Assembly (NCBI GenBank): GCA_934754775.1
Contig: CAKVIM010000002.1
Location: 183,283 to 247,282, forward strand
Reading direction: 5' to 3'
From: an uncultured Candidatus Melainabacteria bacterium
GTDB taxonomy: Bacteria; Cyanobacteriota; Vampirovibrionia; Gastranaerophilales; Gastranaerophilaceae
DNA length: 64,000 nt
The notes below the pieces were generated by a model. The model was not told the origin of the DNA. It saw only the letters and a program-made list of their open reading frames with translations, and did no database searches. The stretch's first letter is position 1, and the number at the start of each line of letters is the position of its first letter. Of the stretch, positions 33,431 through 41,601 are shown one piece after another. The translations under genes were made by a program, and so were the position numbers.

Positions 33431-35419
33431 TTACAATTTAGAAAAATCTGTTAGTATTATATACTTATTTTTCAAACTGTTCAATAGTGCAAGTCTATTA
33501 TTTTTAATTTTCTCATCTTTATCCATAACCAAAACATCGTCAAAAAATTTGGTTACAACAGGATTAATCTGAGTCAAATCAGCCAAATATTTTTTGTAAT
33601 CTCCACTAAAGCTTATTCCCTGAACAGCCTTATACAAGTCTTTTTCAGCGTCAAGTGCGAACAATGTTGCATCAACTTCGGCTGCTTCTTCTTTCAAAAT
33701 TCTCAAAACTCTGTTTGCATTCTCAAGAAGTTTTTCATCAACGCCACCAGCTACAGCCTTAACTCTTTCAACGTAGTCACATAGGTCACTGCAAGGATTC
33801 AAAGATGCACAAGCTTCCAACACATTCTTAGAATAATCACCGTTCAAGAAGATAATCAATCTCTGAACAAAGAATTCTTCCACGTCAGCCTTAACATCAG
33901 CCTTAACAGGTAACAAAGCCAAAGTTTCGTCAACAAGTTTGCTCAAATCAAGTTTCAAGCCATGTTCCAAAACTGTCTTGATAACACCCAAAGCTGCACG
34001 TCTTACGCCAAGCGGGTCAGAAGAACCCGTCGGTTTCTTACCTGCCGCAAATACAGCACAAATTGTATCCATCTTATCTGCAATACCAACAACTTGTCCT
34101 TCAATACTCTTAGCTGTTTCAGAATCAGCGTTCAACGGGAAATAATGTTCCTTGATACCTTCCTGAACACCCAACTCTTCGCCGCAAACTCTTGCATAAT
34201 CAGCACCAATGAAACCCTGAAGTTCTGTAAACTCAAACACAAGGTTTGTAGCCAAATCCGCTTTACAAAGTTCAGCCGCACGCTTGATAGAAGGTTTGTT
34301 AACCCCAAGCTCTGCAGAAATCTTTTCTGAAAGTTTAACAATTCTCTGTGTCTTGTCATAAACAGAACCCATGCCCTTTTGGAAAGTCATGCCCTTCAAG
34401 TTTTCAACATAAGCTTCAAGCGGTTTCTTCGTATCTTCGTTAAAGAAAAATACAGCATCATCAAGTCTTGCCTTGATTACACGCAAGTTACCTGCCTTAA
34501 TGTTTTCAAATTCATCACCGATATAATTAGTAATCGTAACAAATTTATTAATCAGTTTGCCTTCCTTTGTATAAAGTGCAAAATATCTCTGATGTGTTTC
34601 CATAACTGTAACTGCAACTTCTTGCGGAATAGTCAAAAATGCTTCGTCAAAGTCGCAAGTAACCGCAACCGGATATTCACAAATAAAAGTAACTTCTTCC
34701 AACAAGTCATCAGAAATCTTAGTCACTGCTCCTAACTTATCAGCTTCCTGTTTAGTTAGCTCAATAATCTTAGCTTTTCTCTCATCCTGATCAACTATAA
34801 CCTTTGCCGCACGCAATTTTTCCACATACTCATCAGGGTTATTGATAACAATATTCTGAGTAGAAAATCTATGTCCGTTAGTCAAGTTAGAAGAGTCTTT
34901 ATCAATAATTCTAATCTTAACTTCTTCACCGTCCAAAATTGAAAGTACCCAACGAATCGGACGAGAGAATTTAACATCATTACTGCCCCATCTCATAAAG
35001 TGCGGGCCTTGAAGTTTGCCAAAAATCTGTGGAACATTTTCCTGCAACAAATCCTTTGTATTCTTACCCTTAATAGAAATCTTTGCATAAAGGTAATCGT
35101 TCTCAACATAAAGCTCATCCGCACTTACGCCGTTTTTCTTAGCAAAACCTTCACCAGCCTTAGTCAAGTTTTTGTTCTCATCAAACGCAACCTTTGCAAT
35201 CGGACCCTTAACAACCTTCTCAACATCCGGTTGAGAATCAGCTAAACCAGTTACAATTACAGCCAAACGCCTTGGAGTTGCCATAACCTTAACATCGCCA
35301 AACCCTACGTTATTATTATTTAAAAATGTTTCAAACCCAGTCTTGAGCTGAGAAATAGCCATCGGTATAAACTTGTATGGTAATTCCTCTACACCTACTT
35401 CTAATAAATATTTACCCAT
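33431..35419 (-). CDS. glyS: Glycyl-tRNA synthetase beta subunit
   Basis: The protein has 662 residues. The N-terminal LLEVGVEELPYKFIPMAISQL and KVMATPRRLAVIV blocks, then GPHFMRWGSNDVKFSRPIRW and the HD-like DPLGVRRAALGVIKT region, are those of bacterial GlyS. It forms an alpha2-beta2 enzyme with GlyQ, which is not in this window. The length is slightly shorter than the usual 690. Confidence 0.95.
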   Translation of the reverse strand: MGKYLLEVGVEELPYKFIPMAISQLKTGFETFLNNNNVGFGDVKVMATPRRLAVIVTGLADSQPDVEKVVKGPIAKVAFDENKNLTKAGEGFAKKNGVSADELYVENDYLYAKISIKGKNTKDLLQENVPQIFGKLQGPHFMRWGSNDVKFSRPIRWVLSILDGEEVKIRIIDKDSSNLTNGHRFSTQNIVINNPDEYVEKLRAAKVIVDQDERKAKIIELTKQEADKLGAVTKISDDLLEEVTFICEYPVAVTCDFDEAFLTIPQEVAVTVMETHQRYFALYTKEGKLINKFVTITNYIGDEFENIKAGNLRVIKARLDDAVFFFNEDTKKPLEAYVENLKGMTFQKGMGSVYDKTQRIVKLSEKISAELGVNKPSIKRAAELCKADLATNLVFEFTELQGFIGADYARVCGEELGVQEGIKEHYFPLNADSETAKSIEGQVVGIADKMDTICAVFAAGKKPTGSSDPLGVRRAALGVIKTVLEHGLKLDLSKLVDETLALLPVKADVKADVEEFFVQRLIIFLNGDYSKNVLEACASLNPCSDLCDYVERVKAVAGGVDEKLLENANRVLRILKEEAAEVDATLFALDAEKDLYKAVQGISFSGDYKKYLADLTQINPVVTKFFDDVLVMDKDEKIKNNRLALLNSLKNKYIILTDFSKL

Positions 35420-35454
35420 TTATTCTTTCTCCATTAATTCTTTTAAATCCATTA

Positions 35455-35976
35455 TACCACAACCTACTTTTTCTGAAGAAAAAGTAGGCAAAAAGACTTT
35501 TCATATTAAGTCGGGTGACAAAAGTATAACTACTGGTTGAGATAAAAACTACTGGTCACCCTCAAAGTGAGACTACTAGATTTTTCTTTACTAAAAAGAA
35601 AAAGTAACCAAAAAGACTTTTAACATTCTGTCGGGTGACATTTGGTAAGACTACTAGTAAAAGAAGTAAGCATCACCCTCTCCATCTGGAGAGGGTAGTT
35701 TTTCAATGTGAAAGCTACGCTTGAACATTAGAAAAACGGGTGAGGTTCTATCCCGCAAGGGACAGAACGACTTCAGCATCACGAGCGTTTTTAGCGAGTG
35801 CCAGAGTGCCGGTTCACCGGCAAAGACCATTCAAACAACGCCCGAAGGGCGTAGAAAGCAGTAGCGTATTTTCTCTTTCTTTTCGTACTTTTCTTTCTCT
35901 TTTAATTCGCAACAAAAGAGAAAGAAAAGTACAATATAAAAAAACAAAGCCAGATTTAAACGAAATTAGGGAACGC
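35455..35976. repeat. Gene-free repeat cluster between glyS and the glycosyltransferase
   Basis: This contains an 11-bp hairpin (35463-35488), two ~42-bp direct repeats exactly 120 bp apart (35479-35520 and 35599-35640, both ending TCGGGTGACA), and TACTGGT/TACTAGA units. It also holds the reverse copy (35669-35750) of the 7341-7421 element and a perfect 19-bp stem with 10-nt loop (35885-35932). No frame looks coding. Confidence 0.75.
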
Positions 35977-37842
35977 TTAGCCCTGCAATCGTTCTCGAAT
36001 TTCACTCCAATTATCCGCCATAATATTCACACCGGCACTGCCGCCAGTGCCAACGGTCGTATTATCCATGTTTAATTTCCACAAAGCTGATTCTTGAACA
36101 GTTCTATCAATCATAAGTCTTAAGCCGTACCCCTCAGGATTTACGCAAACCTTAGTACCGGCCTTCACCGCCATGCCCCAGAACCAAACATCATCATTCG
36201 TCGGCATCAATTTCATAAACCGTTTACTATCCAAAACTTCTTTATCCAAAACATGTGGCGGGAACAAACTCCCATACCCCGTCATAAACTCGTTTCTGTA
36301 AGCAGGAAAATAAGTTTCGTTATAATCATATTTTCTCGCCTTCATCACAAATTTGCCGTCCTTATCAAAAATCCTAAACGCTCTATTTGCGTGAATATAT
36401 TGCGGATACTTCAAATACTGATTATAAAGCGATTCCAAATAATTTTTCGGATAAAAAATATCATCATCAGCCGTAACAATAATGCTTTCAGGAAACTCCA
36501 TTAAAGATGGCACAAGCTTTTTAAACGAGCGAATATCTTCATCATACCACTTCACACTCAAGCCAAATTGTTCAAGCCGTTTAAGGTTTTCCGGCAAAAC
36601 TCTATCAGGAAACTGTTCCACAGCAAGCCAAAGTACAACCTCATCCGGTTTAACTGTCTGATTTAAAAGAGTAGCAATCGTTTGCCAAACCGTATTTATC
36701 CTTGCAGGAAAAGTCGTCAAAGAAACCACAAGTTTTCTCGGGCGTTTTTCAATCGTAACGCCGAGTTTGTTAATTTCCGGAGCAACAAGATTTATCTTAT
36801 GTTTCAAGCAAATCTTTACACCAAAAATCTTCAAGATATAATGGTCATCAACGTCAACTACCGAAAAATAGTACTTAATAAAACTCTTAAACCGTTGCCA
36901 ATTCCCAACCTTAAACCCTTGCTCAATTCCACGATAATCCTCGGGTTTCACATACATATCAACAACATGCTGATAAAAAGTATCCGCAAGTTTTAGCGGT
37001 CTATGTTTTGCAAGCACTTTCCATTTATAAGACAATTTATGGATAAATGTTTGAGCCGCAAGTTCCGCAAACCTGTTTTCCGAATACTTATCAAGCAGTT
37101 CTTTTTCCATTTGCTGAACCGTCAAATACGGTACATAAGGCATTTTTGCCCATTCGTGTTTATTTTCTTCCGAAGAAGCTGAAAACAAAGTCATCGCATG
37201 AGCATAGAAAAAATAATTAAGAACGAACGGACATTCTTTCCAATACAATTCCAAAAATCGTTTCATCTTAGCCAAAATAACGCTTTTGCCGTTAGAAGAA
37301 ATAAAGTAATTCGTATTATTCAGCCCATCAGCATCCTCATCCTGTTTGTTTTGCAAAACAAAGAAATCAGACTTAGTAACCTCATCCGGCAAAGGAGCGG
37401 TCATCAAAACTGTTGCGTCAATCCAGCATCCACCGTGTTTTGCAAGAAGAAACGTTCTCAAAATATCCGAAAAATGAGCCGGAGAAATAATTCCCTTCTT
37501 TTTCATCTCATAAATATAATCAGGAATCTCAACGTAATCTTTTATTGTGTTTTCATCTAAAACAACACGCTCAATATTCCCTCTATATTTCTCAACACTT
37601 GCCATACAAGCTCTGACCAAGTCGGGAGCATTTTCTACACCTTGCCCCCAATATTGCCAAATCTTGTATTCTTTTTCAGTGCCAACTTCAACCGAGCTTG
37701 CTTCAACCCGTTTAACCAAATCTTTCAAAAAGTTTTGGCAAAACTTACCCTTCAATCGGCGTCTTTGGAAACGATTAAACACAAACAGTTCAAGAAAAAT
37801 TTTCACAATCGGATTTATTGATTTATAAAAACTAGAACGCAA
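35977..37842 (-). CDS. Two-domain glycosyltransferase
   Basis: The protein has 621 residues. The N-terminal half resembles capsular-polysaccharide/alpha-glycosyltransferases of the DXD sugar-binding type: YWGQG, FSDILRTFLLAKHGGCWIDATVL, followed by an acceptor region. The C-terminal half (from about residue 370) is a second, GT-A-like transferase domain: VVSLTTFPARINTVW, IIVTADDDIFYPKNYLESL with a DDD metal site, and a YGLRLMID end. It probably makes a cell-surface glycan. It stands alone, surrounded by repeats, so acceptor and donor are unknown. Confidence 0.78.
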   Translation of the reverse strand: MRSSFYKSINPIVKIFLELFVFNRFQRRRLKGKFCQNFLKDLVKRVEASSVEVGTEKEYKIWQYWGQGVENAPDLVRACMASVEKYRGNIERVVLDENTIKDYVEIPDYIYEMKKKGIISPAHFSDILRTFLLAKHGGCWIDATVLMTAPLPDEVTKSDFFVLQNKQDEDADGLNNTNYFISSNGKSVILAKMKRFLELYWKECPFVLNYFFYAHAMTLFSASSEENKHEWAKMPYVPYLTVQQMEKELLDKYSENRFAELAAQTFIHKLSYKWKVLAKHRPLKLADTFYQHVVDMYVKPEDYRGIEQGFKVGNWQRFKSFIKYYFSVVDVDDHYILKIFGVKICLKHKINLVAPEINKLGVTIEKRPRKLVVSLTTFPARINTVWQTIATLLNQTVKPDEVVLWLAVEQFPDRVLPENLKRLEQFGLSVKWYDEDIRSFKKLVPSLMEFPESIIVTADDDIFYPKNYLESLYNQYLKYPQYIHANRAFRIFDKDGKFVMKARKYDYNETYFPAYRNEFMTGYGSLFPPHVLDKEVLDSKRFMKLMPTNDDVWFWGMAVKAGTKVCVNPEGYGLRLMIDRTVQESALWKLNMDNTTVGTGGSAGVNIMADNWSEIRERLQG

Positions 37843-37902
37843 TTTTATTCCCCCACTCTCCAGAATTTATTAATGTCATAAATCTGCCGTATTGTCAACG
37901 AG

Positions 37903-38829
37903 TTAGGCTTTTTCCAAAACCTTTCCCGCATTCTTAATCATCTGCATATCTTCCATAGCTTCGACGCCTTTTGTTGTCAAATAATCGCCTGCAAGAAGCC
38001 CGTTAATACCGGCTCTCAAACCTAATTCCTGCATTTCCTTTGACAAACGGGTTTTTCTTCCGCCTGCGTAACGCAAAATTGCTTTCGGAAGCACGATTCT
38101 AAATATACAAATTGTTCTGATAACTTCTTCTTCTGTAATCTTATCTTCAAAGTTTTCAAGCGGAGTACCTTTAATCGGGTTTAAAACATTGATTGGCACA
38201 GTTTTTGGGTTCAATTCCGCAAGTGATAATGCCATATCAATTCTATCTTCTCTGCTTTCGCCCATACCCAAGATAACGCCTGTACAAGCTTCCATGCCGG
38301 CTTCTTCAATCATCTTGACCGTATTAACTCTATCTTCAAAGTTATGAGTTGTGCAAATTTCTTTATGATAATTTTTAGAAGTATTAATATTATGGTTAAA
38401 TCTTTCAACGCCAGCTTCCTTAATCTGCTTGATTTGTTCCTTATTCAAAAGTCCCAAAGACGCACAGCAATGAATTCCGTCGATTGAAGCAACAGCTTTT
38501 ATCATTTCTAAGATTTTATTAAAGTCGTCACCATTTTCGCTTCTGCCTGAAGTTACGATACAAAATCTTGACGCACCATTAGCCTTAGCTTGTTCTGCAG
38601 CGGCTTTAACTTCTTCTACGCTCATAAGCGGGTGACAAAGAATGTCTGCGTGGTTATGAATGCTTTGAGAACAGTATTTGCAGTTCTCACCACATTTTCC
38701 TGTTCTTGCACTAATAATTGAGCAAACTTCAACCTCGTTATTGAAATTTTCTTTAGTAACCTTTTCAGCCTTTAAGATTAATTCTTCTAAAGGTAAATTA
38801 TATAAATCTAATAGTTCTTGTTTGTTCAT
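37903..38829 (-). CDS. bioB: Biotin synthase BioB
   Basis: This is a 308-residue radical-SAM enzyme. The CxxxCxxC cluster is in GKCGENCKYCSQS and later family blocks include YAGGRKTRLSKEMQ and GINGLLAGDYLTT. It inserts sulfur into dethiobiotin. Other bio genes are absent from the window. It lies downstream of mnmA with a 160-bp gap containing a long inverted repeat. Confidence 0.95.
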   Translation of the reverse strand: MNKQELLDLYNLPLEELILKAEKVTKENFNNEVEVCSIISARTGKCGENCKYCSQSIHNHADILCHPLMSVEEVKAAAEQAKANGASRFCIVTSGRSENGDDFNKILEMIKAVASIDGIHCCASLGLLNKEQIKQIKEAGVERFNHNINTSKNYHKEICTTHNFEDRVNTVKMIEEAGMEACTGVILGMGESREDRIDMALSLAELNPKTVPINVLNPIKGTPLENFEDKITEEEVIRTICIFRIVLPKAILRYAGGRKTRLSKEMQELGLRAGINGLLAGDYLTTKGVEAMEDMQMIKNAGKVLEKA

Positions 38830-38850
38830 TTTATGTCCTTTCTTTGAGAA

Positions 38851-38976
38851 GGTAATAGGGGAATCGGGGAATAAGAGATTTTAGATATGTTCTTGAATAA
38901 ATGCGTTAATTTGACGCAATCATAATAAAAAATTTTAAAACCACTTATTCCCTCATTCCCTTATTCCCCTATTACC
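38851..38976. repeat. Inverted repeat framing the bioB promoter region
   Basis: GGTAATAGGGGAATCGGGGAA (38851-38871, written in full as 21 bp with two mismatches to its partner) has its complement at 38956-38976. The arms enclose about 84 bp of A/T-rich spacer just upstream of bioB, after mnmA. It could be an extended hairpin or a mobile remnant. Confidence 0.45.
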
Positions 38977-38991
38977 CTATCCCCTTAAATA

Positions 38992-40062
38992 CTACTCAAT
39001 AACTCCACCGCCAAGCACGACATCTCCGTCGTACAGCACGACTGATTGCCCCGGAGCGATTGATTTTTGCATGTCCTCAAATATTACCTCAATTTTATCG
39101 TCCCCAATTGGTTTGACCGTAACATTTGTAGGCATTTGAGTCGAACGAATTTTTGCCTGACAATTAATTTCTTTATCCAATTTGTCAAACGCAATCCAAT
39201 TCAAATCATCAGCCACAAGTCTGTCCTTAAAAGTCTTGTCCTTAAATCCGACAACAACTTCATTAGTTTCGCCACGAAGTTCAACCACGTACAAAGCTTC
39301 AGTTGAAGAAATTCCCAGACCTTTTCTCTGACCGATTGTATAATTCCAAACCCCCTCGTGTTCGCCCAAAATTTTGCCATCCATATCAACAATGTTTCCA
39401 CGTTTCGGACTTACACCTAAAAGTTCATTATAATCACCTTCGTAAAAATCTTGCGAATCCGGTTTATCAGCCACTTTCAAACCGGCTTTTGAAGCAATTG
39501 TTCTAATTTCTTCTTTTGTATAACCGCCCAAAGGAAGCAAAATATTTTCCAATTGTCTTTGCTTCAAACGATACAAGAAATAAGACTGGTCTTTATGCGG
39601 ATTAACGCCACGTTTAAGCAAATATCTACCATTTTCATCCTGTTCAACTCTTGCATAATGCCCTGTTGCAAATTTGTCGAACTTAAGCCCGTTTTCCTTT
39701 GCAATATAAGGTAAAACATCAAATTTAATTAGTGAATTACACCATACACAAGGGTTTGGGGTTCTACCTTTCAAATATTCATCACGAAAATTTTTCAAAA
39801 CAATTTCATCATACTTGCTTGCACAATCAAATACATGGAACTCAATTCCCAATTCTTTGCAAACTTTTCGAGCTGATTCAATATCTTCTTTTTCATCAGG
39901 CCCCAAACAAGCACCGTGAGATGACGGGTTAATCTTAACTGACATACCCTTGTCACCCCAGATTGCCATTGTAGCACCGACAACATTATGTCCGGCTTCT
40001 TTAAGCAGCAAAGCCGCAGTTGAAGAGTCCACCCCACCTGACATTCCGACTAATATATCCAT
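38992..40062 (-). CDS. mnmA: tRNA 2-thiouridylase MnmA
   Basis: The protein has 356 residues. The PP-loop GMSGGVDSSTAALLL and the first catalytic region NPCVWCN are present, as are TGHYAR and YTIGQRKGLG. The second catalytic cysteine, normally in SQDICF, is replaced: the sequence here is SQDFYEGDY. An additional cysteine occurs in SHGACLGPDEKED. It thiolates U34 of tRNA Lys/Glu/Gln, the base also modified by MnmG. It begins directly at the stop of nadA2. Confidence 0.9.
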   Translation of the reverse strand: MDILVGMSGGVDSSTAALLLKEAGHNVVGATMAIWGDKGMSVKINPSSHGACLGPDEKEDIESARKVCKELGIEFHVFDCASKYDEIVLKNFRDEYLKGRTPNPCVWCNSLIKFDVLPYIAKENGLKFDKFATGHYARVEQDENGRYLLKRGVNPHKDQSYFLYRLKQRQLENILLPLGGYTKEEIRTIASKAGLKVADKPDSQDFYEGDYNELLGVSPKRGNIVDMDGKILGEHEGVWNYTIGQRKGLGISSTEALYVVELRGETNEVVVGFKDKTFKDRLVADDLNWIAFDKLDKEINCQAKIRSTQMPTNVTVKPIGDDKIEVIFEDMQKSIAPGQSVVLYDGDVVLGGGVIE

Positions 40063-40971
40063 TTATACACAAGCTCCTATTAACATTTTTTCTATACATT
40101 CGCAAGCCTTTTTAGCAACGCTTTCGTCAACCGTAACCTCATGTTGCTCATATTTCAAAGCATTATAAATATCCTCAAGAGAATTCCATTTCATGTTTTG
40201 ACAAATAATATCATCTCTTATTAAAAAGAATTCTTTTTGCGAATAATCACGTTTAAGTCTGTCCAGAACGCCTTTTTCTGTTGCAATTACAAAACTTTTC
40301 TCATTTGATTTTGCGACATAATCCATAATTTCCTTTGTTGAGCCGACAAAATCAGCTATCTCAGAAACTGTCGTATGACATTCAGGATGTGCAAGGATTT
40401 TAGATTCCGGGTGTTCACGCCTTGCGTTTTCAATATCTTCAACACGAATTCTCAAATGTGTCGGGCAAAAACCGTTATAGGTCGTAACTTTAACATTGCC
40501 CAATTTCTTTTCCACCCATTTGCCCAAATATGTATCAGGCAAAAATAAAATCTCTTTAGCCCCAAGGCTTCTTACAACATTCACCGCATTAGAACTCGTA
40601 CAGCAAATATCGCACTCTGCCTTAACTTCCGCCGTAGAGTTTATATAACAAACCGCCGGAACATTCGGATGTTGAGCCTTAAATTGTCTAAGCTGTGCTA
40701 CATTAATCATATCCGCCATAAAGCAACCGGAATTCATATTCGGCAAAAGAACTTTTTTCTCAGGATTAAGAAGTTTTGCTGATTGTGCCATAAAATGCAC
40801 GCCGGCAAAAACAATTATATCAGCGTTCGTGTCCTTAGCCTTTTTGCTCAAATAAAAAGAATCACCAACGAAATCCGAAACTTCATCCACCTCAACCGGT
40901 TGATAACAGTGAGTTAAAATGATTGCATTCTTTTCTTTTTTTAGCCTGTTTATTTCTTCAATGTAATTCAT
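40063..40971 (-). CDS. nadA: Quinolinate synthase NadA (copy 2)
   Basis: The protein has 302 residues, starting at 40971 where AAAGGATTATT gives the ribosome site. The TILTHCYQP block, the three cluster cysteines (NSGCFMAD, NGFCPTH, DIICQNMK) and DFVGDSFYLS are all present, so it is a complete enzyme like copy 1. It is divergent from a DtxR-type regulator with a 26-bp palindrome between them and is co-transcribed with mnmA. Confidence 0.95.
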   Translation of the reverse strand: MNYIEEINRLKKEKNAIILTHCYQPVEVDEVSDFVGDSFYLSKKAKDTNADIIVFAGVHFMAQSAKLLNPEKKVLLPNMNSGCFMADMINVAQLRQFKAQHPNVPAVCYINSTAEVKAECDICCTSSNAVNVVRSLGAKEILFLPDTYLGKWVEKKLGNVKVTTYNGFCPTHLRIRVEDIENARREHPESKILAHPECHTTVSEIADFVGSTKEIMDYVAKSNEKSFVIATEKGVLDRLKRDYSQKEFFLIRDDIICQNMKWNSLEDIYNALKYEQHEVTVDESVAKKACECIEKMLIGACV

Positions 40972-41000
40972 AATAATCCTTTCAGATTTTATATTAACAC

Positions 41001-41026
41001 AAAAGTTATGGTATACCATAACTTTT
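41001..41026. promoter_or_regulatory. 26-bp perfect palindrome, putative DtxR-type operator
   Basis: AAAAGTTATGGTA followed by its exact complement forms a 26-bp perfect palindrome centred in the divergent nadA2/DtxR-type spacer. It covers or abuts the expected promoters on both strands. A TTGCAA-17-TAAATT promoter for the regulator starts just after it. Confidence 0.7.
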
Positions 41027-41062
41027 ATTGCAAGCCATAAATTTTTGTGGTAAATTTATTCT

Positions 41063-41572
41063 ATGAAAGAATTAACAGGCAGTTTAGAAAAGTACTTGGT
41101 TTGCGTCTACCAATTAATCCAAGAAAACCAAGCCGCAAGAGTTAAAGACGTTGCCGAAAAAATGTCTTTAGGTGCGGCATCAACTTCGGAAGCAATAAAA
41201 AATTTAGCTTCAAAAGGATTTATCAACTATCGTCCATATGGACTTATAACAATGACGGCGAAAGGGATTGAAGCTGCAGAATCAAAGATTTCAAGGCACA
41301 AAACAATAACCAAATTTTTGTCCGAAGTTTTGATGCTGAATAAGAATTCCGAATGCGATTATGCTTCGCAAATGGAATTTTCCATGCCGGATGAAGTAAT
41401 GGAAAGATTTGTCGAATATCTTACGTTTATGCAAAAGTGCAGCTGCAAAGAGCCAAAATGGGTCAAGAGTTTTCACAAATATCTTGAAACAGGCAAAATG
41501 CAGGAAAAATGCCTGAATTGTGCCAAAAACAAATCTAATTTTGATAACAGTATGTGTTGCGGTTGTAAATAA
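41063..41572 (+). CDS. DtxR/MntR-family metal-dependent regulator
   Basis: The protein has 169 residues. The N-terminal winged helix (EKYLVCVYQLIQEN..RVKDVAEKMSLGAASTSEAIKNLASKGFI) matches DtxR/IdeR/MntR repressors, followed by the dimerisation and metal-binding domain. The C-terminus is Cys-rich (CSCKEP, CLNCAKN, MCCGCK), unusual for the family and perhaps a second metal site. It is transcribed away from nadA2 across the palindrome, so autoregulation and control of nadA2/mnmA are likely, by inference. Confidence 0.82.
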   Translation: MKELTGSLEKYLVCVYQLIQENQAARVKDVAEKMSLGAASTSEAIKNLASKGFINYRPYGLITMTAKGIEAAESKISRHKTITKFLSEVLMLNKNSECDYASQMEFSMPDEVMERFVEYLTFMQKCSCKEPKWVKSFHKYLETGKMQEKCLNCAKNKSNFDNSMCCGCK

Positions 41573-41601
41573 TTTTCTGCGTGATGTATAATAAATGTAT
41601 T

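Noticed and set aside
35740-36075. A 111-codon plus-strand open frame at the edge of the repeat cluster.
   Set aside because: It runs antisense into the glycosyltransferase gene and is composed of repeat sequence.
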